Below are positions 28,002 through 34,172 of a stretch of 34,172 nucleotides of DNA, one piece after another. The position numbers and the translations under genes were made by a program. Source of the stretch: Burkholderiaceae bacterium (GTDB lineage Bacteria; Pseudomonadota; Gammaproteobacteria; Burkholderiales; Burkholderiaceae); the NCBI GenBank assembly GCA_947371415.1, contig CANBPJ010000003.1, positions 1 through 34,172 of the forward strand, written 5' to 3'. Below the pieces are notes generated by a model, which had not been told where the DNA came from, did not search any database, and saw only the letters and a list, made by a program, of their open reading frames with translations. The stretch's first letter is position 1; every line of letters begins with the position of its first letter.

Positions 28002-28907
28002 TTAGTACACCTCAGGTACGTACATTTCAGGAGGCACTGGGCCTCGCAAGTAATCTGGATTATGTACGCGGGCAGGCAAGGTAATTTCTGGATGATCAAT
28101 TTCTTTATAGGGAATTTGATCTAGCAAATGAGAGATGCAATTGAGGCGCGCCTTTTTCTTATCATTGGCTGCCACTACCCACCATGGCGCCTCAGGAATG
28201 TTGGTGCGATCCAACATAGTCTCTTTTGCCTTGGTATAAGCCTCCCAGTGGCGACGAGCATCCAGATCCATTGGGCTTAATTTCCACTGCTTCAGCGGAT
28301 CATGGATTCGCATCATGAAGCGGTTGTATTGCTCGTCATCTGAAATCGAGAACCAATACTTAATCAAGATGATGCCAGATCGAATAATCATGCGCTCAAA
28401 TTCTGGGACCGTCCGCAAAAACTCTTCATACTCGGCATCAGTACAGAAACCCATGACTTTTTCTACGCCAGCACGGTTATACCAACTGCGGTCAAACAGC
28501 ACAATTTCACCACCAGCAGGTAAATTGGATATGTAGCGCTGAAAATACCACTGAGTCTTTTCCCGCTCACTTGGGGCTGTCAATGCTACGACTTTACAAA
28601 CACGGGGGTTAAGTCGCTGCGTAATCCGCTTGATTGCACCACCCTTACCCGCAGAATCGCGACCTTCGAATAAAACAGCAACTTTGAGCTTATTCTCTAC
28701 AACCCAGTCCTGAAGCTTAACTAACTCGCCCTGTAAGCGAAAAAGCTCCTTGAAATAGACTTGGCGCGGGATAACAGAACCGCTACCACCATCCGGGGAA
28801 AGGCGGTCATCATCAAGCTCCATTTCGAGCTCTTCGTCCATGCTATCTAAGATTTCTTCTTGAGCACGCTGATACCACTCAGCCATCTCTTTGTGTTTTG
28901 ACGTCAT
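28002..28907 (-). CDS. Polyphosphate kinase 2 family protein (second copy)
   Basis: VLFEGRDSAGKGGAIKRITQRLNPR, LFDRSWYNRAGVEKVMGFC, HDPLKQWKLSPMD; start trimmed to MTSKHKEMAEW (28907). Confidence 0.94.
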   Translation of the reverse strand: MTSKHKEMAEWYQRAQEEILDSMDEELEMELDDDRLSPDGGSGSVIPRQVYFKELFRLQGELVKLQDWVVENKLKVAVLFEGRDSAGKGGAIKRITQRLNPRVCKVVALTAPSEREKTQWYFQRYISNLPAGGEIVLFDRSWYNRAGVEKVMGFCTDAEYEEFLRTVPEFERMIIRSGIILIKYWFSISDDEQYNRFMMRIHDPLKQWKLSPMDLDARRHWEAYTKAKETMLDRTNIPEAPWWVVAANDKKKARLNCISHLLDQIPYKEIDHPEITLPARVHNPDYLRGPVPPEMYVPEVY

Positions 28908-29749
28908 TTCTTCCCCTGAGGCGTTACTAGCTTTGTATCCCAAGGATATGACACTTTTGTTACGGATGCCTTTTCAAGGCTTTTTGAGATCGATTCCTGG
29001 CTGTAATTTGCCAATTGCTTGCGATCCGCATTTGGCAAGAGGTCATCTGAATAAGCTGGAAAGAGCCTAATATGCGCCACCAAAGATCGATTTTTGATGA
29101 CCCTGGACATCGACTCCAATAAGCCCATATCTCCAATAAATGCTGGGGATTCGCTCCTCAAACCAGTGACTTTTGAGAGATATTGAAGGGCGAGCGGAAA
29201 AACTGGCACATTTGCGGCAATCGCGGATTCAAACAGATTGGGCTTAAACGGCAAGACAGAATCACCAATTGTTGAGGTTCCCTCGGGGAAAATACAGATA
29301 GATTCTGTTTTTAGCACTTCCGCCATCCGACCAACCACTTGCCTTGCCTGTCGGGCACTGTCCCTACGGATAAATACGGTGCCTAGTTGTTTGGCCATCC
29401 ACCCAAATATCGGCCAACCCTCTACTTCAGACTTCGCTACAAAACGAATTGGCTTAAATGCATTAATAACATGAATATCCAGCCACGATATATGGTTGGA
29501 GGCGATCAAATGCGGGGTATTACCCAGTAAAACAGCATCTTGAACGACAAGCTCAATATTGAATATTTTTAGAAGGCGTTTTGACCAAGCCTGAATTTTT
29601 CGATCTTTATTCCTGCGATTCAGAAATGGAAAAACAAAAGCTAGCGTACAAACACCGCAAATAACATGAACCCAGATTTGGCACCATACCCAGATACGCA
29701 GGAGCCTTGGCGTCTCTACTACATCGAGGTCGGAAGAAAGTATTTTCAT
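28904..29749 (-). CDS. 1-acyl-sn-glycerol-3-phosphate acyltransferase family (PlsC-like; OlsA candidate by context)
   Basis: NHISWLDIHVI (NHxxxxD), FIRRDSARQ, FPEGTSTIGDSVLPFK motifs; ATGA overlap with PPK2. Confidence 0.88.
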   Translation of the reverse strand: MKILSSDLDVVETPRLLRIWVWCQIWVHVICGVCTLAFVFPFLNRRNKDRKIQAWSKRLLKIFNIELVVQDAVLLGNTPHLIASNHISWLDIHVINAFKPIRFVAKSEVEGWPIFGWMAKQLGTVFIRRDSARQARQVVGRMAEVLKTESICIFPEGTSTIGDSVLPFKPNLFESAIAANVPVFPLALQYLSKVTGLRSESPAFIGDMGLLESMSRVIKNRSLVAHIRLFPAYSDDLLPNADRKQLANYSQESISKSLEKASVTKVSYPWDTKLVTPQGKK

Positions 29750-29770
29750 AAACAAGCATCAATATAAATC

Positions 29771-29799
29771 ATGTCATCAAAATGTCGTAAAACTGTCAT
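29771..29799 (+). promoter_or_regulatory. Pho box (PhoB-binding site), three 7-bp repeats at 11-bp period
   Basis: ATGTCAT-CAAA-ATGTCGT-AAAA-CTGTCAT in the 85-bp divergent intergenic region. Confidence 0.85.
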
Positions 29800-29834
29800 G
29801 AGGATTACATGATGGGCGGGCTTAATGCTTACTC

Positions 29835-30644
29835 ATGATGCATTACAGAGCTATTTGGATTTCAGATATACACCTAGGAACATCAGGGTGTCAGGCTAAC
29901 TACCTCCTCGATTTCTTAAAACACAATGAGGCGGATCAGTTTTATTTGGTTGGCGATATTATCGACGGCTGGCGCCTAAAACAATCTTTTTATTGGCCTC
30001 AAGCTCACAATGACGTAGTTCAAAAATTATTGCGTAAGGCACGAAAAGGTACCGAGGTTATTTATATCCCCGGCAATCATGACGAGGCAGCGCGGCAGTA
30101 TTTTGGCATGTCATTTGGCGACATTAAAGTTCAAGAAGAGGTGATCCACACAACCTTGGATGGCCGCAAGCTTTGGGTCACCCATGGCGATCTATTTGAC
30201 GGTGTCATGCAATACGCAAAATGGCTAGCTTACGTTGGTGATACGCTGTACTCCTTCATTCTTTACATCAACCGCTATTTCAATATGTTGCGGATCAAGA
30301 TGGGCCTGCAGTACTGGTCTCTCTCTCAATATCTCAAGCACCAAGTAAAAAATGCAGTGAGTTATATCGCAGACTTTGAGCACATCATGGCTAGAGAAGC
30401 GCGCTTGCGTAATTGTGATGGCGTGGTCTGCGGCCATATTCACAAAGCTGAAATCCGCGAGATTGATGGTCTGCTCTACTGCAATGATGGTGATTGGGTA
30501 GAAAGTCTTTCTGCACTAGTCGAGACAACCGAAGGCGAACTCAAAATTATTTACTGGACACATATCAAAGGTGATCCAGTTCAAGCTCCTGAAATTACTC
30601 TCCAACCCGCTGTTGAAGCACTTTTTAAAGAGGCTGCCTTATGA
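29835..30644 (+). CDS. plcP: Metallophosphoesterase, PlcP-like (phospholipase C-type, LpxH-related fold)
   Basis: ISDIHLGTSGCQANYLLDFLK, LVGDIIDGWRLKQSFYWPQAHNDVVQKLLRKARKGTEVIYIPGNHDE, THGDLFD, CGHIHKAEIREIDGLLYCNDGDWVES. Confidence 0.8.
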   Translation: MMHYRAIWISDIHLGTSGCQANYLLDFLKHNEADQFYLVGDIIDGWRLKQSFYWPQAHNDVVQKLLRKARKGTEVIYIPGNHDEAARQYFGMSFGDIKVQEEVIHTTLDGRKLWVTHGDLFDGVMQYAKWLAYVGDTLYSFILYINRYFNMLRIKMGLQYWSLSQYLKHQVKNAVSYIADFEHIMAREARLRNCDGVVCGHIHKAEIREIDGLLYCNDGDWVESLSALVETTEGELKIIYWTHIKGDPVQAPEITLQPAVEALFKEAAL

Positions 30645-31669
30645 AAATTATGATCATCACTGATGCATGGGATCCGCAAGTTAATGGCGTGGTGAGAACA
30701 CTAAAGCAAACGCGCGCCGAACTCATTGCCATGGGTCATGAGGTTGAAATGATTACGCCAAATGGCTTTAAATCTATTCCATGCCCGACTTATCCCGATA
30801 TTGCTCTCTCTTTATTTCCCGGAAAAGAAGTTGCCCGCAAAATCAAAGCATTCGCACCGGATGCGATGCATATCGCCACAGAGGGCCCTTTAGGCTTATC
30901 GGCGCGCGCTTATGCTGTAAAAAACAATCTACCCTTCTCTACCGCCTACCACACGCGCTTTCCTGAGTATGTCAAAGCACGTACCGGCATTCCACTTGCC
31001 ATTACTTATGCTTTCATCCGCTGGTTTCATGGGCAGTCTATGGCAGTCATGGCACCCACCATTGTCGTTAAGGATGATCTAGAAAAATATGGGCTTAATA
31101 ATGTGGTCTTGTGGTCTAGAGGTGTTGATCTCGATATCTTCAAAATACAAGAATCCAAAGCACTCAATACTGCACACCCAATCTTTTTGTATGTCGGTCG
31201 CGTTGCCGTGGAAAAGAATATCAATGCCTTTTTAGAAATTGATCTGCCAGGCTCAAAATGGGTGGTTGGCGATGGTCCAGCAATGGCTGGTATTAAAGAA
31301 AAATACCCTGACATTAACTATCTGGGTGTGCTGCAACAACATGAGCTGGCTAAGGTATATGCCGCAGCCGATGTGTTTGTATTTCCCAGCAAAACAGATA
31401 CGTTTGGACTGGTATTGCTGGAGGCTATGGCCTGCGGTACGCCAGTAGCAGCCTATCCAGTAACTGGCCCAATTGATGTTCTAGGCAACTCCCCAGCGGG
31501 AGCTATGAATGAGGATTTGCGGGAGGCTTGCCTGCAGGCTCTCAAGATTCCGCGTGAAGTTGCTAGAGCTCATGCCGAGAAATTCTCTTGGAGAGCTGCT
31601 TCCGAGCAATTTGCAAATCACCTTAAGCCAGTGCCATCAACAGAAGTTCATGTTAGCGCTCTCGCATAA
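30641..31669 (+). CDS. GT4-family glycosyltransferase (Agt-like, diacylglycerol glycosyltransferase candidate)
   Basis: ITDAWDPQVNGVVRTLKQTRAELIAMGHEVEMITPNGF, YVGRVAVEKNI, DVFVFPSKTDTFGLVLLEAMACGTPVAAYPV; 4-bp ATGA overlap with plcP-like gene. Confidence 0.85.
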   Translation: MKIMIITDAWDPQVNGVVRTLKQTRAELIAMGHEVEMITPNGFKSIPCPTYPDIALSLFPGKEVARKIKAFAPDAMHIATEGPLGLSARAYAVKNNLPFSTAYHTRFPEYVKARTGIPLAITYAFIRWFHGQSMAVMAPTIVVKDDLEKYGLNNVVLWSRGVDLDIFKIQESKALNTAHPIFLYVGRVAVEKNINAFLEIDLPGSKWVVGDGPAMAGIKEKYPDINYLGVLQQHELAKVYAAADVFVFPSKTDTFGLVLLEAMACGTPVAAYPVTGPIDVLGNSPAGAMNEDLREACLQALKIPREVARAHAEKFSWRAASEQFANHLKPVPSTEVHVSALA

Positions 31670-31678
31670 GGCAGCATT

Positions 31679-32083
31679 TTGACCACCCCCTACAACATCA
31701 ATCAGAATCCCCACAAAGGCAATCGTGGTCTCACCAGAGCTTGGCATGCCGCCAAGAACTCTTGGTGTGGCATTGTTTACGCATTCAAAGAAGAAAGTGC
31801 TTTTAGGCAAGAGCTCACACTACTGATATTACTCACCCCTCTTGCACTTTTTCTGCCGATCAGCCCACTCGAAAAGTGCGCTCTGATTGCCTCATTAATC
31901 ATGGTGTTAGTTGTGGAGTTACTTAACTCAAGTGTTGAGGCAGCCATCGACCGAATCTCATTTGATCATCACGATCTATCAAAGAGGGCAAAAGACTTCG
32001 GATCGGCTGCAGTAATGTTAGCCCTGATGATTGCCGCATTGCTTTGGATCGCGATTTGCGCTCCCCTTGTCATGTCTTCGTAA
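31679..32083 (+). CDS. dgkA: Diacylglycerol kinase
   Basis: RAWHAAKNSWCGIVYAFKEESAFRQEL...VVELLNSSVEAAIDRISFDHHDLSKRAKDFGSAAVML; TTG start. Confidence 0.93.
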   Translation: MTTPYNINQNPHKGNRGLTRAWHAAKNSWCGIVYAFKEESAFRQELTLLILLTPLALFLPISPLEKCALIASLIMVLVVELLNSSVEAAIDRISFDHHDLSKRAKDFGSAAVMLALMIAALLWIAICAPLVMSS

Positions 32084-32126
32084 CAAAATACTTATACGAT
32101 TTAAAGGTATATAAATAAGGATAACT

Positions 32127-33065
32127 ATGTCGGATATTCCAAACCCACTAGGCGCTTTTGATATCTTCAACTCACGATTTGAAGCCAAGCCAAAAAAGGC
32201 AAAAAAGAGTAAAGCTGAAACTATTAAGAAACTTTTTTCTAAGAAAATAGCCAAGAAATTATTTGGGAAAAAGTTTGCCACTCAAGCGCGTACAGAGCTG
32301 GAGATCCAGGAACTAGTAGTGCCTGAAAAGGCAATTGCCAAGCCAAAACGCCCTGCGTTTCAAATTACTTGGGCCAGCAATGCCAGCGAGATTAAAGAAG
32401 CTCAGCGCCTACGTTACAAAGTTTTTGCAGAAGAGATGGGTGCAAACCTTCCTGCTAATCCTGAAAACCTCGATATTGATGAGTTTGATGCCTATTGCGA
32501 TCACCTGTTGATTCGCGACCAAGAATCCCTCAAGGTAGTCGGCACCTATCGCGTACTACCCCCACATAAAGCCTTAGAAATTGGCCGCCTGTATTCTGAT
32601 TCTGAGTTTGACTTGTCACGCTTAAATCATTTGCGCCCAAAGATGGTGGAGCTCGGTAGATCTTGCGTACATGCAGACTACCGCTCTGGCGCCGTCATCA
32701 TGGCACTATGGAGCGGTCTTGCCCAATACATGCAAAAACACGATTATGAAATCATGCTGGGTTGTGCAAGCATCCCAATGGCAGATGGCGGTCACTATGC
32801 GGCCAGCCTCTTTAACTCCCTCAGAAATGAACAAATGGCGCCGGTAGAGAACCATGCATTTCCTCGTCTGCCACTCCCACTGGATCGTCTTAACGGTGGT
32901 TTAGAGGTCGACCCACCGCCGCTGATTAAGGGTTACTTGAAGTTAGGCGCCAAGATTTGTAGTGCCCCAGCATGGGATCCCGATTTCAACACTGCTGACG
33001 TTTTAACAATGCTGCGTCTCTCAGAAATAAATCCGCGTTATGCCAAGCATTTTTTAGGTCTGTAG
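32127..33065 (+). CDS. GNAT-superfamily acyltransferase, OlsB-like (L-ornithine N-acyltransferase candidate) with Lys-rich N-terminal extension
   Basis: EAQRLRYKVFAEEMGA, DEFDAYCDHLLIRD, VVGTYRVLPPHKA, KMVELGRSCVHADYRSGAVIMALWSGLAQYM, FPRLPLPLDRL...PPPLIKGYLKLGAKICSAPAWDPDFNTADVLTMLRL. Confidence 0.82.
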   Translation: MSDIPNPLGAFDIFNSRFEAKPKKAKKSKAETIKKLFSKKIAKKLFGKKFATQARTELEIQELVVPEKAIAKPKRPAFQITWASNASEIKEAQRLRYKVFAEEMGANLPANPENLDIDEFDAYCDHLLIRDQESLKVVGTYRVLPPHKALEIGRLYSDSEFDLSRLNHLRPKMVELGRSCVHADYRSGAVIMALWSGLAQYMQKHDYEIMLGCASIPMADGGHYAASLFNSLRNEQMAPVENHAFPRLPLPLDRLNGGLEVDPPPLIKGYLKLGAKICSAPAWDPDFNTADVLTMLRLSEINPRYAKHFLGL

Positions 33066-33098
33066 CAGATAGACAGCTCGATCTGAGCTGCCATGGAT

Positions 33099-34172
33099 TT
33101 ACTTCAAACTCACTTTATAAGGCCGGCCGATACGTTCCCATTCGGCCGCTTCTTTTTGCAAGCTAAACTCTGTCAAAGGATGCTCTCTTGCCCAGTCTTT
33201 TGAAAGGCTGACTAGATAAGACCCATCATGCTCCGATACTTTAACCTTTGGTAGGTTGGCATCACTTCTACCGCGGCATAGGGCCTGAGCCAAACGCAAG
33301 CAAAACAACATACGCCAATCCTTAAAGCTCGGATTATTGGCTAGCTTGCCAAGTTTTCCAGTATGGCCAATTAATAATGCGGCTAGTCTTGCTTGATCAT
33401 TTTTTGAGAATCCAGGCATATCTGCATTGCCGGCAATATAAGCAGAGTGCTTGTGATAACCATTATGAGAAATCGACAAGCCAATCTCATGCAAATTGGC
33501 TGCCCACTGAAGCAATGCAATGTTGTCTGATCTACTTTCTACATCAGGCTTAGGCAGTTGCGCTAAAAATTCAGCAGCATGCTGGCCCACCCGCTTTGCT
33601 TGCTCTCGATCCACTGCATAACGTTGCATGAATTGCTCAACGGTCACAAAGCGCATATCGTCATGCTGAGAACGCCCCAAAAGGTCATATAGAACACCGA
33701 CACGCAATGCAGCATCAGTCACCTCCATACTCTCGATACCCAACTCATCAAAGACGGCAATCATGATGGCAAGGCCACCTGGCCAAACAGATCTACGGTC
33801 GTCTTTTAGGCCAAGCAACTCCACCTGGCTGACATTCTCGTATTTCAAAAGATGTTTTTTCATGGCCTTTAAGCCATCGCGCGTAATCAACCCACTAGAA
33901 CTATTGACGCGACCCATAGTCAGACCTTCATTCAGCTGACCGTTGAAGTTATTCTCCGAAATGAGGTCTGCTAAGGCACGTGCCGTGCCAGAAGATCCGA
34001 CCACCTGCCTCCAACCGCTCTTTAAATAAGCGCCTGAAATAACTTGGATCTCGCGACGTGCTGCTAACTCAGCCTCTTTAAAAGCATGGGCATCAATATT
34101 GCCCTTGGGGAAAAAACGAAGGCTATGAGAAACACAACCAATATAGAGGCTTTCCATCAGCTTGGGCTCATA
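33099..34172 (-). CDS. ppx: Exopolyphosphatase, Ppx/GppA family (5' end outside window)
   Basis: LMESLYIGCVSHSLRFFPKGNID...VGSSGTARAL...GLITRDGLKAMKKHLL...WPGGLAIMIAVFDELGIESMEVTDAALRVGVLYDLLGR; frame is open to the window edge (YEPKL upstream of the listed M). Confidence 0.93.
   Translation of the reverse strand, partial: YEPKLMESLYIGCVSHSLRFFPKGNIDAHAFKEAELAARREIQVISGAYLKSGWRQVVGSSGTARALADLISENNFNGQLNEGLTMGRVNSSSGLITRDGLKAMKKHLLKYENVSQVELLGLKDDRRSVWPGGLAIMIAVFDELGIESMEVTDAALRVGVLYDLLGRSQHDDMRFVTVEQFMQRYAVDREQAKRVGQHAAEFLAQLPKPDVESRSDNIALLQWAANLHEIGLSISHNGYHKHSAYIAGNADMPGFSKNDQARLAALLIGHTGKLGKLANNPSFKDWRMLFCLRLAQALCRGRSDANLPKVKVSEHDGSYLVSLSKDWAREHPLTEFSLQKEAAEWERIGRPYKVSLK

Noticed and set aside
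29835-30644. LpxH (UDP-2,3-diacylglucosamine hydrolase) annotation
   Set aside because: Same fold, but the GWRLKxSxYWPQxHNDVVQKLLRKARKGTxVIYIPGNHDE pattern plus glycosyltransferase coupling and Pho box fit PlcP better; alignment needed to settle.
32018-32281. 87-aa minus ORF across dgkA/olsB junction
   Set aside because: Antisense to two well-supported genes; Phe-rich composition mirrors the Lys codons on the other strand.
33070-33090. Hairpin CAGCTC-GATCT-GAGCTG between olsB-like gene and ppx as terminator
   Set aside because: Short stem and no T tract on either strand; support too weak to call.

Overview
The window looks like an ordinary betaproteobacterial chromosome segment (gene content suggests Burkholderiaceae, Polynucleobacter-like; inferred, not searched). 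I saw no CRISPR array, transposase, phage genes or rRNA. From left to right it holds: the 5' end of infC with a non-canonical AUC start (missed by the ORF track), thrS, tRNA-Val(GAC), a RelA-type (p)ppGpp synthetase, a CDF cation exporter fused to an alpha/beta-hydrolase, scoB/scoA, ETF-ubiquinone oxidoreductase, an MFS transporter, aroC, a CBS-domain protein, YihY, WrbA, a DUF2069-like protein, a 62-aa small protein, a double-rhodanese protein, another MFS transporter, a Lys/Ala-rich H1-like protein plus PPK2, small secreted/lipoproteins, a carboxymuconolactone decarboxylase family protein, gltIJKL, tRNA-Arg(TCT), tRNA-Pro(TGG), a small His/Cys protein plus a ZnuD-like TonB receptor, and a phosphate/lipid region at about 26-34 kb. 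The most interesting part is 26.0-34.2 kb. A triple 7-bp direct repeat matching a Pho box (ATGTCAT-caaa-ATGTCGT-aaaa-CTGTCAT, 29771-29799) lies between two divergent gene sets. Rightward are a PlcP-like metallophosphoesterase, an Agt-like glycosyltransferase, DgkA and an OlsB-like acyltransferase. Leftward are an OlsA/PlsC-like acyltransferase, PPK2, a divergent CYTH-like protein and a split ChrA. Exopolyphosphatase closes the region. This resembles a phosphate-starvation membrane-lipid remodelling locus combined with polyphosphate genes. Candidate RNA-level elements include a 15-bp strand-specific hairpin burying the Shine-Dalgarno of the CYTH-like gene and an anti-SD stem upstream of the 62-aa protein. 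All assignments come from reading sequence and motifs; no database search was run.
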